Below are positions 35,733 to 48,400 of a DNA stretch of 64,000 bases, piece after piece. Numbering within the stretch: the stretch's first letter is position 1; the number at the start of each line of letters is the position of its first letter. A program made the position numbers and the translations under genes. The DNA comes from Zanthoxylum bungeanum (Eukaryota > Streptophyta > Magnoliopsida > Sapindales > Rutaceae). A model generated the notes under the pieces. The model worked only from the letters and a program-made list of their open reading frames with translations, was not told the origin of the DNA and ran no database searches. The DNA is taken from the NCBI GenBank assembly GCA_019454045.1, contig SKCR01023420.1:248001-312000 (forward strand). Direction: 5' to 3'.

Positions 35733-36770
35733 GTGGAAAAGAAAAAGGGAAATGGGAAATGTTTCTTTTGTGGAAAGAAGGGTCATTGGAAGAAAGATTG
35801 CAGATCCTTGAAAGCCAAGGAAGCTAGGGAAGCCCAAAAAGCCAAGAAGCCTAATGCTTCAGGTCTGTTGTATATGATTGAACTATATTCTCAAAAATCT
35901 GAACCTTCTACTTGGGTGTTTGACACCGGTTGTGGGACTCACTTGTGTAACAATGTACAGGGCCTGAGAAACAGTAGGAGACGCCATCATGGGGAGGTTG
36001 ACTTACGCATGGGTAATGGAGCAAAACTGGCTGCATTATGCGTGGGGGACTTATTCATTAGTTTTACCGAATGGTTTTGTTTTAGACTTAGAAGATTGTG
36101 TTTATGTACCTTCTCTAGTAAAGAACATCATTTCAATTTTTTCTTTATGTAATAAAGGCTTTTCATGCCTAATAAGTTGTAATGAATGTTGTATTTATTT
36201 CAATGAAATAAAATATGGAGATGGTATTTTGAATAATGGTATATATGTCTTACAAACTAACAAAGAATGTTCAACATCTAATATATACAACGTTAACTCA
36301 AATAATCTCTATGAATCACTTCTATGGCACAGTCGTTTAGGTCATATCAATGAAACAATATTAACTAAGCTACATAAGGATGGATATTTCAGACCCTTCA
36401 AATATGAACCTTATGGAACTTGTGAGTCTTGTTTACTTGGTAAAATGACCAAATTACCCTTCAAAGGTAAATGACAACGTGCAGTGGAGACATTAGAACT
36501 CATACACTCTGATGTATGTGGACCAATGTCAGTTACCGCTAGAGGTGGATTCTCCTACTTCATTACCTTTATCGATGATCACTCGCGATATGGGTATGTG
36601 TACCTTATACGGTACAAATCTGAAGGCTTTGAGAAATTCAAAGACTTCAAACCTGAAGTAGAAAACCAACTAAATAAAAGTATTAAGTCACTAAGGTCTG
36701 ATCGAGTTGGTGAATACTTAAGCGACGAATTTCAAGATTACTTAAGAGAAAATGACATTGTTTCCTAGTG
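35733..36770 (+). pseudogene. Zinc knuckle, protease and integrase core of C
   Basis: CFFCGKKGHWKKDC near 35760-35801 is an intact CX2CX4HX4C knuckle. Protease follows with WVFDTGCGTHLC. A frameshift in a G run near 36050 leads into the frame 35989-36474, with LWHSRLGHI and CESCLLGKM (GAG-pre-integrase zinc-binding part). After a TGA the integrase core shows HSDVCGPM (first Asp) and LRSDRVGEYL (second Asp). The presumed Glu is in GVSERR after a TAG at 36766. All catalytic residues are visible, but the frame is broken at three or more sites. Confidence 0.9.
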
Positions 36771-38060
36771 GACTCCTCCGGGAACTCTACAGTATAATGG
36801 GGTCTCCGAAAGAAGATAATCAGACATTATTAGATATGGTCCGATCAATGATGCCAGACACGGATCTACCTCTTTCATTTTGGGGTCTTGCTTTAGAAAC
36901 TGCAACACTATTACTAAACCAAGTTCATTCCAAGACTGTTAGTTTAACACCATATTAGTTATGGTCTGGGAAACGTCATAGTCTTAGTTATCTAAGAGTT
37001 TGGGGATGTGACGCATATGTTAAGCTCACAAAAACTAACAAATTGGATGATTGGGCAATTAAATATAAGTTTGTAGGATATGACTTGAACTCAAGAGCAT
37101 ACGTGTTCTACTTCCCAAATGAACAAAGAACATTTGTCTCACGAAATGCTAAATTTCTAGAGAATGAATTCCTTCTCAAGAAATATAGTGGGAGTAGACT
37201 TGACCTCGATGAGGTACGAGAAGAACAAACTAACATAGAACTAAACCCCAGGCCCCTCAAAAGGGCAGCGACGGAACAACCACAAGGTTATGAATTTAGA
37301 AGGTCTGGTAGGGAAAGACATGAGCCTGAAAGATATGGTTTCCATATTGATGAGGAATATGATCAGGTCAATGATAATGACGATCCCACCAGTTATGACG
37401 AAGCAATGTGTGAAATTGATTCAGTCAAGTGGCTTGAGGCCATGAAATCCGAAATAGACTCTATGTATCAGAATCAAGTCTGGGACTTGGTGGATGCACC
37501 TGAAGGGATAAAACCAATAGGCTGCAAGTGGATTTACAAGAGTAAAACTGATGCAGAAGGCAACATCCAAACCTATAAGGCTAGGTTGGTGGCGAAAGGT
37601 TATAGAAAAATCCAATGAATTGACTATGACGAAACCTTCTTGCTTGTTGCAATGATAAAGTCCATTCGAATTTTACTGGCATTAGCTGCACACTTTGATT
37701 ATGAGATTTGGCATATGGATGTCAAAACATCTTTCCTTAATGGGAACCTCGTAGAGGAAGTCTATATGACACAACCTGAGGGGTTTGCATCTAAGGATGA
37801 TCATAATAAAGAATGCAAGCTTAAACGATCCATTTATGGACTCAAGCAAGCCTCCAAAAGTTGGAATATATGATTTGATGAGACAATCAAAGAATTTGAC
37901 TTCATCAAAAATGTAGACGAGCCTTGTGTTTACAGGAAAAGTAGTGGGAGTGCTGTTGTATTTCTTGTATTATATGTCGATGACATATTAATCATCAGGA
38001 ATGATATTCCCATGATGTAAGCCACCAAACAATGGTTATCTCAGAATTTCTCCATGGAAG
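36771..38060 (+). pseudogene. Integrase C-terminal part and reverse transcriptase of C
   Basis: A frameshift near 36810 leads into one frame that continues to 38962 with several stops. FVGYDLNSRAYVFY and the GSGR-like linker precede RT, which starts near 37430 with WLEAMKSEIDSMYQNQVWDL. KARLVAKGY, DVKTSFLNGNL and RSIYGLKQASKSW are clear. The catalytic box LYVDDILII near 37965-37990 is intact. Stops at 36956, 37616, 37872 and 38018 break it. The N-terminal half looks like the Tork/TNT-type RT, but I do not assign a lineage. Confidence 0.88.
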
Positions 38061-38962
38061 ATTTAAGAGAACCAGCCTACATCCTCGGCATTAAGATCTA
38101 TCATAATAGATCTAAGAGGTTGTTAGGACTTTCTCAATCTACGTACGTAGATAAATTTTAGAAAAGATTCAAAATGGAAGATTTCAAAAGAGGTAATTTA
38201 CCTACTTGTCATGGAATCAAATTATCTAAGGAGCAATGTCCACATAGTCCTTCAGATAGAGAGCGTATGAGTATGATCCATTATGCTTCAGCAATATGAT
38301 CGATCATGTACGCCATGCTATGTACAAGACCTGATGTCTTTTATGCTCTTAGCATAACGAGCAGGTATCAGACAAATCCTGGTGAGCAACACTGGGCAGC
38401 TGTCAAAATAATCCTCAAGTATCTGAGAAGAACTAAGGGTGTGTTTTTGATATACGGAGATTGTTCTGAGATGAAAGTCATTGGTTACTGTGATGCGAGC
38501 TTTCAGACCAATAGGGAAGACAACAGATCGCAAACATGATATCTGTTTACTTTGAATGGCGGTGCTGTCAGTTGGAAAAGCTCAAAACACTCAACTACAT
38601 CAAACTCCACCACTAAAGCCGAGTATATTGCAGCATCTGAGGCATCTAAAGATGCAGTATGGATAAAGAAGTTCATCATGGAGCTGGAAGTGCTTCCCAC
38701 GATAAAGAATGGCGTCACGATGTACTGTGACAAGACGGGCGCCATTGCTCAATCAAAGGAACCAAGGTCCCACCAGAAATCCAAGCATGTACTCAGGCAA
38801 TTTCATCTCATCAGAGAGATTGTTGAGAGAAAAGAATTTATTATAGAGAAAATACCAACAAAAGATAATCTTGCAGATTCTCTGACTATAGGGTTGACTC
38901 AACAAAAGCATGATAGGCACACCCGGGAGTATGGTGTCCAGATTCATACTAGTTGGCTATAG
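38061..38962 (+). pseudogene. RT end and RNase H of C
   Basis: MYAMLCTRPD near 38306 and HWAAVKIILKYLRRTKG mark the RT-RNase H connection. RNase H shows GYCDASF (Asp), KAEYIAASEA (Glu) and the C-terminal KHVLRQFHLIREIVER and TKDNLADSLT stretches. The frame ends with TSWL and a TAG at 38960-38962. Stops at 38159, 38298 and 38537 interrupt it. It would remove the RNA strand during reverse transcription. Confidence 0.9.
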
Positions 38963-38965
38963 TGC

Positions 38966-38976
38966 AAGTAGGAGAT
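38966..38976 (+). other. Polypurine tract of C
   Basis: AAGTAGGAGAT lies directly before the 3' LTR and three bases after the pol stop. It is identical to the tract of element A. Confidence 0.8.
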
Positions 38977-39208
38977 TGTTAGGGATATGCCCTATACCCA
39001 ACTTGTGGATGAGCTATATGTACATGTATTTGTAATATTTTCATTAATTAATAAAATTGCAATCCTTATTACACGTGTGTAGGCACTGCATTTTTACATA
39101 TAAGTCCCGATGATGAGTCTCATATGGAGACACTACCTTTTAAGTTATGGAAGTCGCGGGAAATAGACGTCGGGTTCACTTTTTGGACCTCTGACCTGTA
39201 CCCATGGT
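38977..39208 (+). repeat. 3' LTR of C, first 232 bp (cut by D)
   Basis: It starts TGTTAGGGATATGCCC and is interrupted at 39208 by D; the probable TSD copy is catgg at 39204-39208. The remainder is beyond the window. Confidence 0.8.
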
Positions 39209-41274
39209 GTTGGACAATTATGACCCATAACGTCAATATTTGTACAGATCATGGTGTTGTTGTACAAATTAACTATGTGACAAATGAGATTGCACTCTTA
39301 TAATTTGTGATTAGATCACCTAGATGTATAAATGATAGGAGGTCCTTATGATTTGTTCCTGGATTGAGAATGATATGAGACAGTACCAATCCATGAAGGA
39401 TAAATCATTAAGTATCCCTAGTCAGAGTATTATCGAGATCGGGCATCGATAAATATGTAAAAGACTAGTATTACACTTGTGCGCGTTCTGAGGGCACGAC
39501 GGTATAGTTCTCATATATTTGGGTATAGGATACTCACACAAGGGTAATAGGAGGTTGTGTTTTACCGATGGTACGAGAAACAGCTTCGCTCTGGATAGAC
39601 CCCCTCGGAATTCCATTGGTAGTATGACTATGTGTCTATGGAAGTCCGAAATAAGGGTAGGTGTATTTGGTCTTAACCTGAGACTTACACCGCTAATACT
39701 TGCGACAATCAATATACTTTGGTTGCGGTCGTCGAGGACTTTAACAGGTTCTGTGTACGCCAATGCTGGGTATATTGAGAATCGTAGTGTATTGGGTGTG
39801 ATGTCGAGATGGAAGTATCACTCCAGTCATAGTGGAGTTGATGGTCACATAGGATACATAACTCGTTCTCTTATATGCTCGAGCTATCGGGATATTATGA
39901 CTAGGTCATGTTTATTCGATTATAGAGACTAGTTACCAGAGATCAGATATGTGCTTCGTACGGGGTAGAGACAATTCCAGCCCCAGGCCTAGCACGTGAT
40001 CATCCGATACTGGATCGACATACACAATACTATGTATACTACGCCTGATATAGATCCTTATTCCTGTAAGGATATTTCCGGAGAATTGGGAAGGCACGGC
40101 GCTTTGCTAGAAGCCATCCTTGTCTTGTAAATCGGTATAAATGTAGTACTTGGTACATACGTGTTCGAATAGTCTGACGACCGAATTTATTGCCAACATA
40201 TCCGGGGATCTCATGGATCGCTTCCCAAAGATTCACTGATGACGTATGACTCGCACTCTTAATTAATCTGGGATTAATTAGAAGAGAGAGAAAATTAATA
40301 TGGGATTAATTGCGGAGATATTTTATCTGGGATAAAATATCAATTAAAGACAGATAACGATTAATTTGGAATTAATCGAAGAATTAATATATATTCGATT
40401 TATTAAACGAAATTAGATTTCGACGCAGAATTAAAATTAGATTTTAATTCGGGCGAACGAATTAATTTAGAATTAATTCGTTAGCGACGTGAATAGTAAT
40501 TATGCATGGCATGATTATTTAATTAAATTGGATTTAATTACAATGCAACGGAAAATTCGTTAATTTGGAATTAGCGAACCCGAGCCCGGGATTATTTGCG
40601 AGCGCATTCGTATTTCGAATTCGAGTGCGGCACACAAATCAAATCGAGCGTCAAATCGCTAGTTGCATCTAGCTTCACATCATTCGTCAATCAAGTGATG
40701 GATGTCTTTCACTTTGAGTGATTGAGGCAAGTCATTATTCATGAGTGATGTGAGTTGATAGAAGTGGTTGGTGCCATTATTGCTTGACTTTTTGAAAGCC
40801 AAATGCACATGAAATGAATTTGAAATTCACATGTGTGTATTGGATACACAAATTTGGAATCAAACCACACAATTCTCTTTTTCTCTGATCTCTCTCTCTC
40901 TCGCCCATGGGGTAACATTTCTTCACTGGTTTTGGCAGTGAACTGTCGTGAGCCAAGAGGAAAAGGGAAGCTTAGAGTCGTGATTTTGTGGCAAAATCGG
41001 GAGTGCTAGCACACTACGAAGTCATGCGAAGGTGATAGGGAAGTCAACCCATGAGCCGAGAATCATTTGACGAAGCTTGGAGCTTGACGAAGATGATCCA
41101 ACAAGGATGCCAAAATAGAAATTACAGTGAGTTGTGACAGTGAGCAGAATCAAGTTTTGTTAGTCGTAGCATCGCTCAACCGATCGATGTAAGTATTCCG
41201 CAACTTCGTCGTTGTTATTCACACTTGTTTTATGCTTGATAATGATCCTTGTGATGTTTTAGAAAACACCAACA
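39209..41274 (+). repeat. 5' LTR of D
   Basis: The LTR is 2066 bp. U3 holds a 137-codon + frame at 39519-39932, part of which is conserved in the other LTRs. The ladder is 40260-40577 with tgg/tag centres, for example GATATTTTATC-tgg-GATAAAATATC. GTGCTAGCAC is at 41003-41012. The CT-rich stretch near 40870-40905 marks the likely transcript start region. There is no clear TATATAAAC, although 'gtattggatacacaaa' near 40838 sits at the corresponding place, so the promoter may have decayed. Confidence 0.9.
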
Positions 41275-41275
41275 A

Positions 41276-41287
41276 TGGTATCAGAGC
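41276..41287 (+). other. Primer-binding site of D
   Basis: Perfect TGGTATCAGAGC one base after the LTR end. Confidence 0.92.
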
Positions 41288-43589
41288 ATTGTTAAAAGAA
41301 TGAAACGAACTTAGGGTTAAAATTTGGGTAAAATGATTTGAGCATGATTGTGTGAAATTGGATGAATGGATATGCTTAAATGTGTTTTAATTTAAGATTG
41401 ATTGGATCAATTTGATCAAATTTTGTTTGGAACAAATTTGCCCAAAATATCTTGCTTGGCCGAGAGATATGCCCTAAAATGTCTTGGTGAATTTTGATTT
41501 TTTGATCATTGGATGTGTTGGAAATCAATTGGGGATATTCATTTAATGTTTAATTGGATTCAATTGGATTGGATTAAAATTGGACATAATTTCCCCATAT
41601 TTCCGAGACTAAAGTAAGCATGAATGGGTTTGATTTCGATTAAATTGGACATGATTTAATGTAAATGAGCATGATTAATTGTATAAATTAATATTTTAGA
41701 AATGTTAATTTGGGTGATTAATCATGATATACACTTTAGGTTAATTAAATGTGAAATTGGATTTTTGTGTTTAATTATGTTGGGCCTTAAATTGGATTTG
41801 GGCTTGTTATGTTGTAAATGGGCTTATTGGGCTTTGTTGTACAAAGTTGGGTTTAGGCAAAATTGGTTGGATCCAATTGGGCCCAAAACCGCTTCCATAA
41901 AGCCCAAATGCGACTTAATGAACCTTTAAAGTTTAACTGGGCCTAATGGGCCTAAATTGATTTCTTGGCTTATGGGGTTAATCCTGGATTGGGCTTTGGT
42001 TATCGGTTTGATCCGAGTTGACCAAAAGTCCACGCCTTAAGAAATTAATTAAAAGTCCATTGGACTTTAATTAAATTGACGTTGGACGTTAATCGGGCTT
42101 TGAGACCCTTAACGATTACATTTGAAATTTAAGTCGTAAAGGGTCGTTAAATAAAGTGTAGTATTTAATTAGGAATTAAATAACGAATTAATATTAAATG
42201 CAAATTGAATTGGATTTAATTATGTAATTTAATTTAATTCAAGGATTCGTACTTTGAGTACTTATTCGCAAAATGAGTTTGACTCGAGCAAAATCAAATC
42301 GTTGTTTGAACATTGGATGATCACTAATTATCAGATTAATTAATTTGATTAGATTGATTGATAACATGCTTGTGCGAATACATGGTTGCGATGCATGAAT
42401 AATGTATATCGGATGGATATTAGATGGGTGGGACAATTTTAGAAATTGTTGTAATAAATTTGATTTATTAATTGGACCTGCAAGTCCAGCCTTATTACCT
42501 TCTTTCTCATTGTATTCTCTTCTCACCTATTCCCCTCAATGTAAATGAGCTTTCTTTAGAAGTGTAGTGTAACGGGTAGAAGCAGATATTTGTGCTAGCG
42601 GGAAAGGGAAATGGAGAGATTTGATATAGGATCAATGTTAAAATATCCATCCGCATATCATTATTATTAATTTTCATATACGCTTTATTATGTGTTTAGA
42701 ATGCATATTTAAGGGTGTATGATGATAAGACCTTAACAAAGATAATAAATTGGTTGCCAATTTGCACGCGAAAAACCCTCGCTAAATATTAAGCGTCTTT
42801 CCTTCTATTGAGTGATTCTCACTCAAGATCCGAGACTGGCATTGGTTTGTTGGCCAAAGTCAAGGCCTTTGTCCGTCGATGATGTGTTTGAATCACGAGA
42901 GCTTTGTTCCATATCAGTGTCTTGTCCAAGTTGTGGTTTGTTTGCCAAATTCAAGACCACTTCTTGTCCATCGAAATTGATTACGAAGCTTTCCATGGTC
43001 AATGGGTTCCGCTTAACTGGGATCACTAAGTTTTTTGCCAAAGCCAAGGCTTAGTTGATTCAGAGGAAAAAGGTTAGGCAATACATTGGATGTATTGGCA
43101 TATATGAGATATATGTTTCGGACTTGGATATCCCCCTACCGGATCTAGGAATTGGATTGGATCCAATCGATCTTAGAGATCTACCTAGTTAATTATCATA
43201 CAATTTGTTGGCCAAAGTCAAGATTGTGTGATATTTAACGGGATCCTAGCCCACTACGAAACACGGTTTCCCGAGTACTCGACAGAGGGTTAGAGGCTCG
43301 TCGCAAAATAGTGGGAGGCAAGAATTGAATTTGCAATATTCTTTTAATTACTTGCCATACGTGCTCAAAACAAATATCATTCGTCAAATAAATTAAATGT
43401 TAGTTGGACTAATATTTAAATGTTGTTTTATAAATAGTTTGACTATATTCAAACTATTCATTTATAGTTGATTTTGTAACTGGATTATAGTAATCAATAT
43501 AATTGATTTTAATCTATTAAATAGTACCGAATTCATTGATTAAATAGTTGGACTATTAAAATCAAGTGGTAATTGAAAGATTGACATTT
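41288..43589 (+). other. Leader of D
   Basis: Non-coding and collinear with the leaders of A, B, G and E. TTTGTTGGCCAAAGTCAAG motifs lie near 42845 and 43203, with diverged copies near 42938 and 43030. The repeat block is open on both strands (42812-43054 plus, 42823-43047 minus). Many 'ttgggcc' and 'cttggccgag' words occur at 41450-42100. Confidence 0.65.
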
Positions 43590-43767
43590 AAAACATAATC
43601 CTAGGGAAAATGTATTTAAATAGTTTAATTTTTCAAATTGGGAATTAATTTCAGGATGGTCTTGGAAAAACTAATAAGTTACTTTATTTGATAAAATAAC
43701 ATATTAGGCCTAAGCCCGGAGTTAAGCAAATAGTAGAGCATAATATTTGGAAGATTTATGTGATGAT
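43590..43767 (+). pseudogene. Start of gag of D
   Basis: It corresponds to the gag N-terminus of A. The stretch near 43720-43760 reads GVKQIVEHNIWK-like, matching GVEQIVEHELWK of A. Stops and frameshifts are present. E interrupts it. Confidence 0.65.
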
Positions 43768-45873
43768 TGTTGGACAATTATGACCCATTGCGTCACTATT
43801 TGTACAGATCACGGTGTTGTTGTACAAATTAACTATGTGACAAAGGAGATTGCACTCTTATCATTTGTGATTAGATCACCTAGATATATAAATAATGAGA
43901 GGTCCCTGTGATTTATTCCTGGACGGAGAATGATATGAGACAGTATCAGTCCACGTAGGATAAATCATTAAATATCCCTAGTCAGAGTATTATCGAGATT
44001 GGACATCGATAAATACGTAGAAGACTAGTATTACACTTGTGCACGTTGTGAGGGCACAACAACATAGTTCTCATATATTTGGGTATATGATACTCATGCA
44101 AGTGTAATAGGAGGTTGTGTTTTACCGATGGTACGGGAAATAGCTTCGCTCTGGATAGACCCCTGCGGAATCCCATTGGTAGTATGACTATGTGTCTTTG
44201 GGAGTCCGCAATCAGGGTAGGTGTATTTGGACTGAACTTGAGACTTGCTCCGCTAATACTTGCGACAATCAATATACTTTGGTTGAGGTCGTCCATGGCT
44301 TTAACAGGTTATGTGTACGCCAATGCTGGGTATATTGAGAATCGTAGTGTGTTGGGTGTGATGTTAAGACGAAAGTATCACTCCAGTCATATGGAGATGA
44401 TGGTCACATAGGATACGAAACTTGTTCTCTTAAATGCTCGAGCTATCGGGATATTATGACAAGGTCATCTATATCCGAGTATAGAGACTAGTTGCCAGAC
44501 ATCCGATATGTGCTTCGTACGGGGTAGACACAATTCCAGCCCCAGGCCTAGCACGTGAACATCCGATACTGGATCGAAATACGCAATACTACGGTATACT
44601 ACGCTTGATATAGATCACATATTCCTATAAGGATATTTCTGGAGAATTGGGTAGGCATGGCGCTTTGCTAGAAGCCAACCTTGTCTTGTAAATTGGTAAA
44701 AACGTAGTACGAGGTACTTACGTGTTCGGATAGTCCGACGGCCGTATTTACTGCCAACATATCCGGGGATCTCATGGGTCGCTTCCCAAAGATTCACCGA
44801 TGATGTATGACTCGCACTTTAATTAATCTGGGATTAATTAGAAGAGAGAGAAAATTAATCTGGGAATAATTACGGAGATATTTTATCTGGGATAAAATAT
44901 TAATTAAGAGAGAGAACGATTAATTTGGAATTAATCGATAAAATAATATATTCGATATATTATGCGAAATTGGATTTCGACGCAAAATTAAAATTAGATT
45001 TTAATTCGGGCGAACGAATTAATTTAGAATTAATTCGTTAGCGACGTGAATAGTGATTTCGCTAGGCGTAATCGTTTAATTGCGTCGCAACGGAAAATTT
45101 GTTAATTTGGAATTAGCGAACCCAAGCCCGGGATTATTTGCGAGCGCATTCACATTTCGAATTCGAGTGCGGCACACAAGTCAAATCAAGCGTCAAATCA
45201 CTAGTCACCTTAAGCGTCAAATCATTACTCACTTTGAGTGATGTGACAACTTGTCACTTGATTGATTGATTGATGTGAATAGTGATGTGGTAGTTGAAAA
45301 GCATTGATGGCTTTTGCTTTTTGCTTTTTACTTTTTGATTTTTGATAAATGAAAATTGTTTTTTTTATATTTGTTTTGTTTTTGGAAAATAAAATAAATA
45401 TATAAACAAAAAGCATTTTCTTTTTCTCTCTCTCACATGGTATACGGTTTCATGGAAACCAATTTTTCCCTCCTCTTCTTCCTTCTCCCTCTCACGGGTT
45501 GGAGCCGATTTCTTCCCCAATTTTTCTGGTTAGACCGAAAATAAGAAGAAGAAAAAGAAGTGCTAGCACACCATGAGTTATCCTAAGGTGATAGGGCAGT
45601 GTTCTTGTGAGCTTGGAATCATTTTGGAGCTTGAAGCTTGGAGCTTCCATGGAGTCATCCATGGCCAATCATGGAGGAACCAACAAGCAGCAAAACCGAG
45701 CACTCCACTGCAGAACAAGGACGCCACTGCCGCGAGTTTGAGAAGCTTGAAGGTTCGTGTTCTTCGCGTCGCAAAATCCATTCATTGTGAGTATATTCCG
45801 CACCTCTTATGATTGTATTCATGCGTTTTTCATGTTGATTTCATGATCTTGTGACCTAATCTAGAAACCAACA
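43768..45873 (+). repeat. 5' LTR of E
   Basis: The LTR is 2106 bp. TATATAAAC is at 45399-45407, the ladder at 44820-45118 and GTGCTAGCAC at 45560-45569. The frame 44115-44411 (+) and its opposite 43982-44296 (-) correspond to frames in the other LTRs. The R/U5 part near 45430-45780 is private to this subfamily. Confidence 0.9.
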
Positions 45874-45874
45874 A

Positions 45875-45887
45875 TGGTATTTAGAGC
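45875..45887 (+). other. Altered primer-binding site of E
   Basis: TGGTATTTAGAGC, one base after the LTR. The C of TGGTATCAGAGC is replaced by TT. Confidence 0.75.
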
Positions 45888-48400
45888 TTTGCTCAAGCAT
45901 GAAAAAGTTAGGGTTTGAAATTGGGTAAAATCAATTGAAGCATGATTTGGTTAAATTGATTTGATTAAGTATGCTTGTATGTTGATTAATTGAAGTTGTG
46001 CATGATCAATTTCATGAAATTTAATTGGATCCATTTTTCCCCAAATATTTGGGCATGGCCGAAAATTGTAAGCCCTAATGTCTTGGCATAATTTTGTTTT
46101 TTGATCATTGGATGACTTAAAACAATTGGGTAATGTTAATTTGAAGTTCAATTGGATTGAATTTTGATTTGGAACAATTTTCCCTTTAAAAGTTGGCTTG
46201 GCCGAATTCTTTAATAAATTGAAATTCATTGTGTTTTTTGATTTTAATTCATTGGATGAGTTGACTTGATTTGGGAAATGATGATTGTGGATTCAATTGG
46301 ATTGAAACCGAATCGGAATGAAAAAACCCCTAATCGCCGAGAATAAAGAAGCATGGAAATGGGTTTGATTTTGATAAATTGTGTTGGACACTATGTGTTG
46401 TTAAAGTGCATGATTAATTAGGCTAATTGATGTTTTAGAAATATTAATTGGGTGATTAATTGTGTATTACACTTAGGTTAATTAATTATGGAATTTGGAA
46501 TTTTATAAGTTAATTAATTGGGCTTGTTTTTGGAAATTGGGCCTTAAAGGTTGTAATTGGGCTTTTGGGCTTGGTTGTACCAAGTTAGGTTTAGGCCAAT
46601 TTGGTTGGATCCAATTGGGCCCAAAACCGCATCCATAAAGTCCAATTATGACTTAATGGACCTTAATTATTTAATTGGGCCTAATGGGCCAAAATTAATT
46701 TCTGGGCTTATGGGGTAAATCCCGGATTGGACTTTGGTTATCGGTTTGACTCGAGTTGACCAAAAGTCCACGCCTTAAAGAAATTAATTAAAAGCCCATT
46801 GGACTTTAATTAAATAAACATTAGATGTTAATCGGGCTTTGAGACCCGTAACGATTGAATTTGGAATTTAAATCGTAAAGGTTCGTTAATAAAAGTGTAA
46901 TATTTAATTTGGAATTAAATAGTGAATTAGAATTAAATACAAATTGAATTGGATTTAATGTTGTAGTTTAATTTAATTCAAGAATTCGTACTTTAAGTAC
47001 TTATTCGCAAAATGAGTTTGACTCGAGCAAAAAACAAATCGTTGTTTGAACATTGGATGATCACTAATTATCAGATTAATTAATTGGATTAGATTGATTG
47101 ATAACATGCTTGTGTGAATACATGGTTGCGATGCATGAATAATGTATATCAGATGGATATTAATTGGGTGGGGCAATCTTGGAAATTGTAATAAATTTGA
47201 TTTATTAATTGGACCTGTGTGTCCAGCCTTATAACCTCATTCTCTTTGTATTCTCTTCTCACCTATTCCCCTCAATGTAAATAAGGTTTCTTTAGAAGTG
47301 TAGTGTAACGGGTAGAAGTAAATACATGTGCTAGCTGGAGAGAGAAAATGAGAGATTTGATCTAGGATCATTGTGTAAAGTATCCATCCGCATATCATTA
47401 TTATTTTTCATATGCGCTTTATTATGTGTTTAGAATGCATGTTTAAGGGTGTATGATGATGAGACCTTAACAAACATAATAAATTGGTTGCCAATTTGCA
47501 CGCGAAAAACCCTCAAACAATATTAAGCGTCTTTTCTTCCATTGAGTGATTCTCACTCAAGATCCGAGACGACATTGGTTTGTTGGCCAAAGTCAAGGCC
47601 TTTGTCTGTCGAAGATGTGTTTGAATCAAGAAGGCTTTGTTCCATATTGGTGTCTTGTCCAAGTTGTGGTTTGTTGGCCAAAGTCAAGACCACTATTGTC
47701 CATCGACATTGATTACGAAGCTTTCCATGGTCAATGGGTCGCGCTTGACTGGGATCACTAAGTTTGTTGTGCCAAAGCCAATGCTTAGTTGATTCAGAGG
47801 AAAAAGGTTAGGTAATACATTGGATGTATTGGCATATATAAGATATATGTTTCGGACTTGGACGTCCCCCTACCGGATCTAGGAATTGGATTCGATCCAA
47901 TTGATCTTAGAGATCTACCTAGTTAATTATCATACAATTTGTTGGCCAAAGTCAAGATTGTGTGATATTTAACGGGATCCTAGCCCACTAGGAAACACGG
48001 TTTCCCGAGTACTCGATAGAAGGTTAGAGGCTCGCCGAAAAATAGTGGGAGGCAAGAATTGAATTTGCAATACTCGTTCAATTACTCACCAACGCGCTCA
48101 ATCAGAAATTATTTCGTCGTTAAATTAAATGTTAGTTGGACTAATATTTAAATTGTTGTTTTAATAAACAGTTGGACTGTATTATAGTTGATTATATAAT
48201 TGGATTATAGTAATCAATATATTTGAATTAATTAATTTCAATTTATAGTTGATTTTATAATTGGATTATAGTAATCAGTGTAATTGAGGTTAATTGATTT
48301 AAATTATATTTGATTGTATAGTTGGACTATAATAATCAATATAATACATAGTACCACAAATCGTTGATTAAATAGTTGGACTATTAGAATCAAGATAAAA
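45888..48400 (+). other. Leader of E
   Basis: Non-coding. TTTGTTGGCCAAAGTCAAG motifs lie near 47579, 47671 and 47939, with a diverged copy near 47764. Steps are about 92, 93 and 175 bp. A 71-codon frame (47546-47761) corresponds to those of B, D and G. Confidence 0.65.

Larger units (their letters stand above)
39209..43767 (+). mobile_element. Element D: long-LTR copia element (5' half)
   Basis: It begins TGTTGGACAATTATGACC. LTR (39209-41274), PBS (41276-41287), leader and the start of gag are present. E then enters at 43768 (probable TSD atgat, 43763-43767). The rest of D lies past the right edge. Orientation is +, opposite to A, B and G. Confidence 0.9.
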
